A stretch of DNA of 64,000 nucleotides from Laguncularia racemosa (Eukaryota > Streptophyta > Magnoliopsida > Myrtales > Combretaceae), in assembly GCA_037954665.1 (NCBI GenBank), contig JBBMOL010000096.1, positions 124,001 through 188,000 of the forward strand, in the 5' to 3' direction. Below are positions 44,111-54,227 of the stretch, in pieces. Below the pieces are notes generated by a model. The model searched no databases. It was given only the letters and a program-made list of their open reading frames with translations, and was not told the DNA's origin. The position numbers were made by a program, and so were the translations under genes. Position 1 is the first letter of the stretch, and each line of letters begins with the position of its first letter.

Positions 44111-47100
44111 CCGTGTCCGGTGTGACTTGTATAAAAGCAAGGGTCTTCCCATGGTTGTTCCAATCCGTTCCAACTTCATGATTGACCCAATCTTTCTCGG
44201 CTTCATGGACATCCTTTATCAACCCGTTAAGTGCTTCCTTGAGTCGTTTTGCTCGATTTCTTATGATCGGTCCAGGCGGCACTTCAAGAGGATCCACATT
44301 TCTTCTTCCGGCTTGGCTCTCATCTCGGATCTCATCATTCCCCTCCTCTTGAAAAGGATTTGTCCTCAAATCATTTCCTGCATCAAATGGACTCAGATCA
44401 GTAACATTAAACGTGACACTTACTGGATACTTACCTGGTAACTCTTTCTTGTATGCTATATCATAGATGTATTCAAGAATTTGAATTGGTCCATCGCCTC
44501 TACGAAGTAATTTAGATCTACGCTGTACGGGAATCTGCTCTTTGCGCATGTGAACCCAAACCCAATCTCCAGGTTCAAAAACAGCTTGTTGACAACCCTT
44601 GTTAGCTTGTTTCACGTACTGCTCCGCTCTTCGCTCAATATTTAGCTTTCTTACGAAATCTGTCTTAAAATCAGCTTCAAAACTCACAAACTTGTTAGGT
44701 TGCAATGGCAAGATATAAATAGGATCCAGTGGGTTAAAACCACACACAATCTCAAATGGTGAACAATGAATAATGCTATTTAAAGCCCTATTACATGCAA
44801 ACTCCACAAATGGTAGGCAATCCTTCCAAGTCCTATTGTTCTTCTCTATGATTGCCCTTAACAATTGAATTAAAGTACTGTTAACCACAACAATTTGCCC
44901 ATCAGTTTGTGGGTGACAGATAGTCGAAAACATTAGTTTAGTTCCCCACTTTTCCCATAATACTCTCCAACAATGACTCGAAATCTTTACATCTTGATCA
45001 CTAACAATGCTACTAGGTATACCATGCAGACACACTACCTTTCTAAAGAACAATTCAACAATGTATATAGCATTATCAGTTTTATGACTAGGAATGAAAT
45101 GAACCATTTTAAAAATCCTATCCACAATCACAAAATTAGAATCTCGACCATGCTTAGGCCTAGATAATCCTAACACAAAATCTATGGACATATCTATCCA
45201 AGGCTCATGAGGAATGACACTATACTCATATAACCAATCTAAGAAGTCATCTAAACGATGAATGGGATGACGATACTTTACCGTGATGTTGTTGATGGCG
45301 CGGCAGTCAACACACATTCTCCATGATCCATCCTTCTTAGGCACGAAAATCACAGGCACTGCACTTGGACTCATGCCTTCTCTCACGTATCCCTTCTCCA
45401 TTAATTCATCAAACGGCCTTTGGAGTTCCTTCGGAAAGACATCTTCAAAGTCCTGCACAAGAGACACAACCACACTAGGTAAAGCATTAGATAATTCGTT
45501 AGTAATCAAATATGTTTCCTTGAAAACCAGCAACAACATAGGTTGCCTCATCACTAACGCTCTCCTTACTACACTCGCTCTTGCCACACAACTCTCCTTT
45601 TGCAAGGCTGCCCTCTCCTTTTCACTCACCACCAAAGTTGATCCCCCTTCAACTTGGCCTCTCACACTCTTTCCAGCCTTCCTCTCCTTTTCCTTTTGAT
45701 CTTGACTTTTATATTCCTTTTTCTTCTCATTGTCTTTTGCTCTCTCACTCTCACTCTGCTTTTCACTCACCTTGTGTTTTGCAAATGACCGTTGTAGCTG
45801 CAATTGGTCCTCATACACTTGTTTAGGTGTTAAAGGTTTAAGGTTAAAAGTTTTTCCTTGGTGAACAAGCGTATACTTGTTAGAAAAGCCATCATGAACA
45901 ACCTTCCTATCAAATTGCCATGGCCTCCCCAACAACACATGACATGCTTGCATTGGCACTACATCGCATAACACCTCATCCTCATACCTACCAATGCGAA
46001 AACCAATCAAGGCTTGCTTACTAACCTTAGTCTCACCACTATCATTCAACCACTGCAATTTATATGGACTAGGGTGTCTAACAGTTTTGAGCCCCAGCCT
46101 CTCAACAATAAAATTGCTCACTACATTGGTGCAACTCCCTCCATCAATGATCAAACTACAAATGTGATCTCCTAAATAACATCTAGTATGAAATATATTT
46201 TCTCTTTGCACCTCCTCTTCTTCCTTCACCTGCACATTCAGCGCTCGCTTCACTACTGCCACTAGCCTTCCCATTGCAGGCTCCTCATCATCACTAACAT
46301 CCTCTAATGGTGGCATATCATCTTCTTCACTATCCCCCTCAGTCTCATACTCACCATCATCACGCAAAATCATCACACGCCTATTTGGACATTGACTAGC
46401 AATATGGCCTCTACCTTGACATTTAAAGCATCTAATGTCACGATTTCTAGAAGTAGAAGATTCAGGGTTACCTTGATTACCAGGAGTAGAACCCGCTTGC
46501 CTCAGCTCCCCTTTTGGTTTGGTAGGTAAAGGCTTTTCTTCCTTCTTCCATTGATTAGTCTTCCAAGTGGATGAACCATTACCCTGTTGAAATCGTGCAC
46601 TACTACTACCCTTCCGCTTGTGCTGGTTCTCAACCTTTATAGCCATGTGAACCATATCCTCCAATTCTACATAATGCTGCAATTCAACCACATTTTGGAT
46701 TTCTCTATTCAACCCAGCAAGGAATCTAGCCATTGTAGCCTCTCTATCCTCTTCTACATTCGCCCTAATCATAGTGACTTCCATCTCCTTGAAGTACTCA
46801 TCTACACTTCGACTTCCCTGCCTCAGAGTTTGCAACTTGTTGTGCAATTCACGATAGTAATACGCAGGTATAAACCGCTTTCTCATCACTCTTTTCATCT
46901 CTTCCTAAGACTCAATAGGTGGCTCGCCACTCCTTCTTCTATTCAACATTAATTGATCCCACCACACTATAGCATAATCTGAAAATTCAATGGCAGCAAG
47001 TTTCACCTTCTTTCTCCCACTATAGTTGTGACAATCAAACACCATCTCCACCTTTTTCTCCCATTCTAAATACGCCTCGGGATCATTCTTCCCTTGGAAA

Positions 47101-47459
47101 GGAGGAATCTTCATCTTTATGCTACTCAATTGATCATCCTCTCTATTCCTATCTCCTCTATCTTCCCAATCTCTAGTCCCTCTATTCCGACCACTATAAC
47201 CTCTATAACTCCCAACAGAAGGCTCATCAAAGTCATCACCCGACATTTCATCTCCACCCCTCGGTACTCTCCTAGAACGACTCTCCCTCTTATGCCCTTA
47301 GAATACGTTTGTGGATTGCTCTAGTCTTTGCTCCACCGTCTCATGAATTTGTTCCATTCCTTCTTGGAACATCCTCTTCATTTCTCCCCTCAACGCCTCA
47401 ATTACTAACCTAGCATCAAACCTTCCCCTCTCACCTTCCGGAGAATGTTGTCTCGACAT
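44106..47459 (-). pseudogene. Gag-pol polyprotein of gypsy element 1, deleted and stop-interrupted
   Basis: Start chosen at ATG 47,457-47,459 (MSRQHSPEGERG). Stops lie at 47,298-47,300 (TAA) and 46,905-46,907 (TAG, replacing Trp before EEMKRVM). Beyond these one frame runs 930 codons from 46,898. Domains: gag (KIPPFQGKNDPEAYLEWEKK, FLAGLNREIQNVVELQHY), CCHC knuckle CFKCQGRGHIASQC, protease LIIDGGSCTNVV and LLGRPWQFDRKV, and RT start VPKKDGSWRMCVDCRAINN. The sequence then jumps at about 45,230 to integrase (MSIDFVLGL, IVSDQDVKIS). The integrase catalytic Glu is Val in TDGQIVVVN. The end, GPIIRNRAKRLKEALNG, lies in the 3' LTR. No chromodomain seen. Confidence 0.9.
44338..44350 (-). other. Polypurine tract of gypsy element 1
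   Basis: Minus-strand AAGAGGAGGGGAA immediately before the 3' LTR start TGATGAG. It is also coding (Gln-Glu-Glu-Gly), because the pol frame runs through it. Confidence 0.85.
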
Positions 47460-47460
47460 A

Positions 47461-47964
47461 GTTCCTGCAGAAAAGATTAGTACAACACAAATATGTATAT
47501 GATCAAACCTCACGATACACTCCCTTACGTGTTTCGCTCAAATGATGATATCACACAGTCACTTGTGTATTCTCACAAACAACGATGATATCACTCACCA
47601 ATTTCCTCTTCTCAATTCTCTTGGAACTAACCCGAACTACATCAATTTCCTTCTGTAGAATTCAAAACCAACTCTAGGGTTCGTAAAATTTTCCTCTATT
47701 TTTCTATCCGAATTTTTTTTTTGGTCTCTGTTTTTTTTTTCTTTTTGGCTTTTGATCACGTTTCTCTTTTCTTTTCTTTTCCCTTCTTTTTTTTTTGGTC
47801 GTGATTTTTACTCTTTTTTTTTTTTTTTTACAATCGACTAGTAAATACTACACTATCAAAAGACAATTAATATTGCAGAATTGAACACGATAATTGATAT
47901 GAACGATTGGAGTTAAGGTTTTTGATATTACCTTCCTCAACCGAACTTGATGTTTTGACAAACC
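47461..47964 (-). other. 5' leader of gypsy element 1
   Basis: About 500 bp between primer-binding site and gag ATG. It has long T-rich runs on the plus strand (47,700-47,830) and no coding capacity. Upstream non-coding leader is usual for Ty3 elements. Confidence 0.7.
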
Positions 47965-47981
47965 TAAGCTCTGATACAAAA
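47965..47981 (-). other. Primer-binding site of gypsy element 1
   Basis: Minus strand TTTTGTATCAGAGCTTA matches the plant initiator-tRNA-Met primer site (TGGTATCAGAGC) except for one missing G. It lies 1-2 bases inside the 5' LTR. Confidence 0.8.
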
Positions 47982-47982
47982 C

Positions 47983-48887
47983 TGATACGAACCACGCCAA
48001 CCCGTGACGAAACCCAATACCAATACGTTCGGAAATTCGTTGCCTAAGACGCCCAAACACCTAAAGTGGAAAACCGCGACCCGTTGTCTATAAGCGAGAC
48101 AAGAACCTTGGTATAAAAGTGAAGACGCCACAATCGGGATGGAAAACCGATTGATAAGTCGGGATGAACGCCACGGAAATCAATCCGATAAGTTCGAATT
48201 AAGTTCTTGAAGAACCAAGAGAGGTGCCTCTCAAAAGTGTTTAATGTTTAATGATGTCTTTTTTTAATGTTCTAAACCCTAGGAGCTTTTATACTAGGGT
48301 TACAATTCGTGTAAAAAACAAGTCTAAAACGATGTAGTTTAGTTAAGTGACATAAAAACGCGAAACAGAACAAGCTGGCCGACAGGGGATACACGGCCGT
48401 GTACACAACCGTGTACTTTGGCCATGTACTTGTCTGTGCAACTTCTGGCAACATACACGCCCGTGTACTTTGACCGTGTATCTGTTTGTGCAACTTCTGG
48501 CAACATACACGCCCGTGTACTTTAGCCGTGTATCTTTCTGTGGATTTGCTTGACTCCATACACGGCCGTGCCTTTTAACCGTGTATCTAGCCGTGTATGA
48601 TTCTAGGCAATCTTGAGAGTCCTACACGGCCGTGCCTTGAAAGTACACGCCCTCTTCAACCCGTGTCCGGTGTGACTTGTATAAGAGCAAGGGTCTTCCC
48701 ATGGTTGTTCCAATCCGTTCCAACTTCATGATTGACCCAATCCTTCTCGGCTTCATGCACATCCTTTATCAACCCGTTAAGTGCTTCCTTGAGTCGTTTT
48801 GCTCGATTTCTTATGATCGGTCCAGGCGGCACTTCAAGAGGATCCACATTTCTTCTTCTGGCTTGGCTCTCATCTCGGATCTCATCA
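47983..48887 (-). repeat. 5' LTR of gypsy element 1
   Basis: 905 bp, collinear with 43,433-44,337 (offset 4,550). It therefore also contains an untranslatable-in-context copy of the polyprotein C-terminus (48,656-48,887) and the CACGGCCGTG array. TATA box at 48,286-48,293. Followed by TTCAA (48,888-48,892). Confidence 0.93.
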
Positions 48888-48892
48888 TTCAA
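48888..48892. repeat. Target-site duplication of gypsy element 1, right
   Basis: TTCAA, matching 43,428-43,432 exactly. Confidence 0.88.
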
Positions 48893-49685
48893 TTTTATAT
48901 AAAATCTGATTTAAACTGTGAATGGTGATAAATTGAAGATTAAAGTATAAGTATGTGGATTTAGGAGTAGATTAGGTGTTGAATTGGATGAATATGGTAT
49001 GTTAGCAGTTGGAATTGATGATATGATTGAGCTAATGGATGAACAAATTGATTTGATTATTAAATTATGAAATTCCAGCATTTAGACATGTTTTCAAAGT
49101 GATAAGTTTAGTGAAAATTGAAGTTACATGATGAATATCAAGTTTAGGAAAGATTAGGGAAGATTTATGTTGAATTATTGGATTATTAGATCTTGAAAAT
49201 ATGATTTTTCTTGCATGATTTGATAGTATGTTTAATTCTAGAAATTTTGTAATATATTATGTTTAAATTAAGTTAATTTGGTGGAATTATGATTAATTAA
49301 TGAATATGAATTTAATTGGAAGTAAAATGAAACCTACAAGTGAACACATGTTGAAATTGGACTTGTAGTAATGGAATTAAAAGATTAAGCTGTGCTTTGT
49401 AAATACTACTTTGTTTTGAAAGTATTCTGAACTTGAAAATGAAAAGTAAATAATGTTTTAGACTCTAAAAATGAATAGGAATAAGTGGACTTTGGTTTGG
49501 AATGATTTACACTTAAATTGGATAAGATGTGGGCTTTTAAAGTTAATAATTTATAATTTTTTATAGTCTAGTAATTCAAGGGCTCTAAAATAAATAAAAT
49601 AAGTTTTTTTTTAATGTTAAAATTGATAATGAAAGTGATGATGAATCAAATGACTTTGGTTTCACTTGATTTGAGCTTAAATTAA
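48893..49685. other. Older host sequence between the two gypsy insertions
   Basis: AT-rich, non-coding. It continues the sequence left of 43,428 once element 1 and one copy of its target duplication are removed, and leads to the insertion point of element 2. Style and composition match 42,500-43,432. Confidence 0.5.
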
Positions 49686-49690
49686 GTAAG
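49686..49690. repeat. Target-site duplication of gypsy element 2, left
   Basis: GTAAG, identical to 54,223-54,227. Confidence 0.82.
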
Positions 49691-50909
49691 TGATGTGCTT
49701 AAAACCAAGTTTAAGCACATGCAAAACCAATTTGAAAGACAATCATACAATGTCAATCAAACTAGCTTACAATCACGTGAACTTCTTCTACTATTAAACC
49801 AATTCCACAACACCAATGTAATCAAGATTGAATGAACCTAATATGTTTATCTCTGATACCAAAAAGATGATGTGCCTAAAACCAAGATTAAGCACATACA
49901 AATGAACCAGTTAAACAACTCCAAAACACAAGATCAAAACCGATTCAAAATTGGAACAAATTTTGCGTGAACCCTAATTGTTGCAAGATGATCCGAATGC
50001 TATATTTCAAGATAATAAAAATCACAATGATGAAATCCTCAATTGAATCATTGAATCAACTTAAAATCCCAAGAGATTTCCAAACATCAACAATCAAAAT
50101 AAGACCATGATCTTCCTTCCCTATAAGGCCAATTCACAGTTCAAAATGTGGCAAAATTGATGGTTAGAACTAATGTCAAAACCAATCAATCTTATAACAT
50201 GATAAAGTGATTACAAATGAAATCAAAATCTGACCAAGAACAATCCTAATCAACCCTAGATATAACTCACTAGTGATGAAAGAGGAAATTACAATAAAGA
50301 GAATTGATATTACTCACAATTCACTTTGAAGCCACTCGCCACAATTTCAATTTTTATGATTGAAATTGATAAGAGAAATTTGGATTTAAGATAACCCTAA
50401 CCCTCACATGTGAAGTGTATGTTCTGAAAATTTTCTAAAGCTCCCCTAAAACCCTACTTAAGCAAGTATTTATACTTGCTCCCTTTAGGGTTAAAATGTC
50501 CACAAAATTACAACTATGCCATCTTAGGATGACCGGTCCTAAAAGCACCTATTACAACCAAATAAAAGTGTCCTAAAAACTTACAACATAGATGATTCAA
50601 ATAAATAAATTACAAGTGAAAATAGTCTTCAACATGTTAATTTTTCAATAGGATTCATAGGCCTAGCTCATCTCCGATTCAAGTCGGTCCATGGATAACT
50701 CACAAGCTGAGTCTTAGTGAGTTTGCCCATCGCCCTATAAAGCTTGATAAGTGTGCCTATTGGAATATACAATACATGAGTAATAGAAAAGAGGTTAGTA
50801 AACAAATAATTCCGGGGTTGATTTGCTCAAAATGGGCCCTTATCGCCAAGATTTGAAAGCCTTTAGCTCTTGCCCTAATGATGGTCTTGTCAAATTTTGA
50901 TTCCTATCA
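49691..50909 (-). repeat. 3' LTR of gypsy element 2
   Basis: TGATGTGCTT to CCTATCA, about 1,219 bp. The first 177 bp (49,691-49,867) form a near-duplicate module: TGATGTGC start, then about 150 bp, then CTCTGATACCAAAAAGA (a reversed primer-binding site), and only then a second TGATGTGCC start at 49,868. Confidence 0.88.
50461..50480. promoter_or_regulatory. Palindromic TATA box in element 2 LTR
   Basis: AGCAAGTATTTATACTTGCT is a near-perfect 20-bp palindrome that reads TATAAATA on the minus strand. The same palindrome is at 53,773-53,792 in the 5' LTR. Confidence 0.6.
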
Positions 50910-50921
50910 TCTCCTCAGGCC
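50910..50921 (-). other. Polypurine tract of element 2
   Basis: Minus strand GGCCTGAGGAGA directly precedes the 3' LTR start TGATAGG. It has two pyrimidine interruptions. Confidence 0.65.
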
Positions 50922-51560
50922 TTAAAAAGATTTTTCCTCAAATTTGACATATCAAATGCAATAGAGACTCTGTTTTCTCCTAACAAGCCACCTGAAGAAG
51001 TATCATTGCAGAATCTCAATATCTGAAATACCACAAGGGGTGATTGCTTTCTCTCCTCCATTTCTAAGATGTATCTCATATGCAACACAAATAATGCCCC
51101 ATTATCCACTAAAGTCTCCCCCATCTCAACTCGTTTCACTGATATTGTTTGCTTCTTTTCTAACTTATTTGTATGTCGCTAACCTTCATGGCCCTCTAAT
51201 GGTTGGCTCAACTGCTCACGGCCCTTTGAAACCTCTAAAGGTAGACATAACTATCTCTGAACAGTCTGGCCCTCTGATGATGGGCTCATCTGACTCCGAC
51301 CTTCAAAATCCTCTAATGATTTACTTAACTGCTCATGTGCCTCTAGTACCTTTGAAGGTGAACACAACTGCCCCTGAACAGTTTTGTCCACCGGTGGTCT
51401 GCTCATTTGACTCTGATCATCAGGATCCTTTAAAGGTTAGCACATCTGTGTTTGACGAGTTTTGTGCTCTATAGGTTGGCTCGTGTAACTAGAAACCTCA
51501 GGAACCTCTAAAGATTTGATTATGTGGCTATGATCTTCAGGAATCTGTGATGGTTTTCTT
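50922..51560 (-). other. Degenerate internal repeats of element 2
   Basis: Between about 51,190 and 51,480 related units recur: CCTCTAATGGTTGGCTCA, CCCTCTGATGATGGGCTCAT, CCTCTAATGATTTACTTA, CACCGGTGGTCTGCTCATT. They alternate with CTGAACAG- and GACTC-containing spacers. Periodicity is about 60-120 bp. No known domain was recognised. Confidence 0.5.
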
Positions 51561-51609
51561 ATCTATCTTTACATCTTCTGGACCTCTGATGGCGACATAG
51601 GGTTCGATA

Positions 51610-51960
51610 CTATACGTTTACCATCCTGTTGGAACACATAAGTATTTCTATACCCATCATATAATACCATCCTATTATACAACCATGGCATGTACACATA
51701 GGAATAATATCACATTCAAGTTCATCACAATACTTGTCCCCTATACTAAAAGGTACCTTAACTCTTTGGGTTACATGCAAAATCCCTTGATCACTAAGCC
51801 AATGCAATTTATAAGGTTTAGGATGTGGAGTAGTGGTAAGTTTTAGTTTCGATACTAATAATGCTATTACCACATTAGTACAACTATCACCATCAACTAT
51901 AAGGACACATAGGTCTCCTTGTACCTTACAAGAAGTATGGAACTAATTTTCCCTTTGTTC
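51610..51960 (-). pseudogene. Gypsy protease remnant of element 2
   Basis: An open stretch with HPKPYKLHWLSDQG, FSIGDKYCDELECDIIPM and CHGCIIGW matches HPSPYKLQWLNDSG, DEVLCDVVPM and CHVLLGRPW of element 1. VDGDSCTNVV, just upstream near 51,870-51,905, is the active-site region (element 1 has IDGGSCTNVV). A frameshift lies at the flap/LGRPW region. Everything downstream in pol is missing. Confidence 0.75.
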
Positions 51961-52990
51961 ATTGTCCTTAGTAGTAAAAGTAGTCATTACCTAGCGCAAT
52001 ACATTAGTATAATGAAACATTTCACTAGACATAATTGTGTTTAAATCCAACAACACAATAATTACCCTTACACTTCCATGGTTCAAGTATACAACCAAGC
52101 CACAAATGAATTACATAATCACTTTTAAGTAGTCAAGAATTAAATTCAACTATAAGTATTTAAGTGATGGGTTCAATTACTTTCACACTTTAATTACTTA
52201 TTTGAATTCAAATTCTATACTCAACTTTCCTTTTCTTGTCTTGGTTTCACACTAATTAACTTCACAATGGGCAGCACCTCAACACAAGCACAAATGCACA
52301 ACTTCACCGCCACAAAACTCCTCATTTACTCACGGTCCCACTATATTCACGCCACCAACAACAACTATCTATACAACGCACACAACAACCAACGCCAATT
52401 ACATACACCTTTCACTAAATTTACAAAAACACAACTCTATACACACACTACTTCAAGCCACGGTGCACTTTCCCCACTTCCACATAAATATCAAACTGTA
52501 ACTTCAACAACAAAAGGCAGCTCAAATTTCAAATTCAAAATGACTTTAATAATTGCAAGATTCCACTAATGGTAATGAGCTATTTCAAATTCAAATTAAC
52601 ACACAATTAATCAATCACTTAATGTGTGTTTTGAAATTGAAATTGCCTCCTTAACTCACACTTCAATTCTGAAATTCAAATCTAAAAATTACAACTTGCT
52701 ACTCCTCACTTCTAAAAATATACAACACAAATCACACTTCTCCAATTGATCACAAATGATCAACACTTCTTCACGGTCCACTTCTAATACACTACAAATT
52801 CACAGCCAAAAATCAAAGGAATCCAAGAGTGTTCAAGTCTCCAAGTGTATAACCACTAATCAACAAGATAACAATTCAACAACACAATTGAAAAAGATCA
52901 AGCTTCACATCAACAAATTTGGATCAATGTGCTACTCAACAATCCACTAATTTCCGAATTCCAAATTGAAAAATACCTTCTCTTAAACCA
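51961..52990 (-). other. Element 2 leader / eroded gag region
   Basis: Strongly strand-biased (CA-rich on the plus strand, GT-rich on the minus strand) with no recognisable gag motif or zinc knuckle. It may be a leader that replaced gag. Confidence 0.45.
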
Positions 52991-52991
52991 C

Positions 52992-53006
52992 AAGCTCTAA
53001 TACCAA
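52992..53006 (-). other. Primer-binding site of element 2
   Basis: Minus strand TGGTATTAGAGCTTG differs by one base from the initiator-tRNA-Met site TGGTATCAGAGC and lies 4 bases inside the 5' LTR. Confidence 0.8.
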
Positions 53007-53010
53007 AAGA

Positions 53011-54222
53011 TGATGTGCCTAAAAGCAAGTTTAAGCACAAGCAAAACCAAATTAAAAGACAATCAAACTAGCTTCCAAATGGTGTCAAATCTCAATACTT
53101 GTAACCAATTCTTCAACTAGAACGTGATCAACCTTAAGTATCCAAATGTGGTTGCTATGAAACCAAAAGATGATGTGCCTAAAATGAGGTTTAAGCACAT
53201 GCAAGTGAACCAATTAAACAACTCTTAAGTGATAAGATCAAACCGGTACAAATTGGAGCAAAATAACGTGAACCCTAAACTTTCAAGGTGATCCGATTAA
53301 TAAGAACAATGTTGATTAAAAACCACAAGGATGATATTGATCAAATGAATCATGAATTCAACTCAATTTCCAATAAAATCCCAATCAAAACATCAACACA
53401 TAAACCATAAAAATCCTCCTTAACTCTAAGGAATTCCATGCAAACAATATAAAGTAAATTGAAAGGTAATATCAAGAGATAAAACTAATCAATTTGAAAA
53501 CAATACAAGAAAGGATTTTGGATCACAAGTGATGCCAAAATCAGATCAAGAACTAACCTAATCAACCCTAGATTTAACTCACTAGTGATGAAAAGGAAAA
53601 TTACAACAAAGAGAATTGATATTACTCACAATTTACTTTGAAGCCACTCACCACAATTTCAATTTTTTGGATTGAAATTGATAAGAGCAATTTGAATTTA
53701 GGATAACCCTAACCCTCACACATGAAGTGTATGTTCTGAAAATTTTCTAAAGCTCCCCTAAAACCCTACTTAAGCAAGTATTTATACTTGCTCTCTTTAG
53801 GGTTAAAATGTCCACAAAATTACAACTATGCCACTTTAGGGTAGCCGGTCCTAAAAGCACCTATTACAACCAAATAAAAGTTTCCCAAAAACTTACAACA
53901 TAAATGATTCAAATAAATAAATTACAAGTGAAAATAGTCTTCAACATGCTAGTTCTTCAATAGGATTTATCGGTCCAACTCATCGCCGGTTCAAGTTGGT
54001 CCATGGATAACCCACAAGTTGAATCTTAGTGAGTTTGTCCATTGCCTTGTAAAGCCTGATAAGTGTGCCTGTTGGAATATACAATACATGAGTAATAAAA
54101 AAGAGGTTAGTAAACAAATAATCCCAATGTCGATTTGCTTAAAATGGGCCCTTATTGCCAAGATTTGAAATTCTTTAGCTCTTGCTCTAATGATAGGTCT
54201 TGTCGGATTTTGATTCCTATTA
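53011..54222 (-). repeat. 5' LTR of gypsy element 2
   Basis: TGATGTGCCT to CCTATTA (terminal CA changed to TA), about 1,212 bp. It carries the same internal module as the 3' LTR, with a second TGATGTGCCT at about 53,171 preceded by a degenerate GAAACCAAAAGA. The TATA palindrome is at 53,773-53,792. Confidence 0.87.
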
Positions 54223-54227
54223 GTAAG
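54223..54227. repeat. Target-site duplication of gypsy element 2, right
   Basis: GTAAG, exact match to 49,686-49,690. Confidence 0.82.

Larger units (their letters stand above)
43433..44337 (-). repeat. 3' LTR of gypsy element 1
   Basis: 905 bp, TGATACGAACC to CTCATCA on the plus strand. It differs from the other LTR at 14 positions with no indels; 13 are transitions. It includes the C-terminal roughly 77 codons of the polyprotein, an array of TACACGGCCGTGTA-type palindromes (43,840-44,110) and a TATA box at 43,736-43,743 on the minus strand. Confidence 0.93.
43433..48887 (-). mobile_element. Complete Ty3/gypsy LTR retrotransposon with internal pol deletion (element 1)
   Basis: 5,455 bp on the minus strand: 5' LTR 47,983-48,887, primer-binding site, gag-pol, polypurine tract, 3' LTR 43,433-44,337. 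It is flanked by the perfect 5-bp duplication TTCAA. Protease precedes RT and integrase, the Ty3 order. The pol frame passes straight from the first RT motif into integrase, so most of RT and all RNase H are gone. Two stops interrupt gag. The element needed enzymes from a relative to move if the deletion preceded insertion. Confidence 0.93.
49691..54222 (-). mobile_element. Non-autonomous Ty3/gypsy element (element 2)
   Basis: 4,532 bp on the minus strand: 5' LTR 53,011-54,222, primer-binding site, 2.1-kb interior, polypurine tract, 3' LTR 49,691-50,909, target duplication GTAAG. The interior has only a broken protease fragment; RT, RNase H and integrase are absent. That fragment resembles the protease of element 1, so the two are relatives. 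LTRs are mostly about 95% alike by eye, clearly older than element 1. Confidence 0.87.

Noticed and set aside
44127..45826. Plus-strand open frames opposite gag-pol of gypsy element 1
   Set aside because: Antisense shadows of the 930-codon minus-strand polyprotein; no domain on the plus strand.
52267..52950. Thr/Asn/His-rich plus-strand frames inside element 2
   Set aside because: Low-complexity CA-rich strand bias of the element interior produces them; no homology signal and wrong strand for the element.
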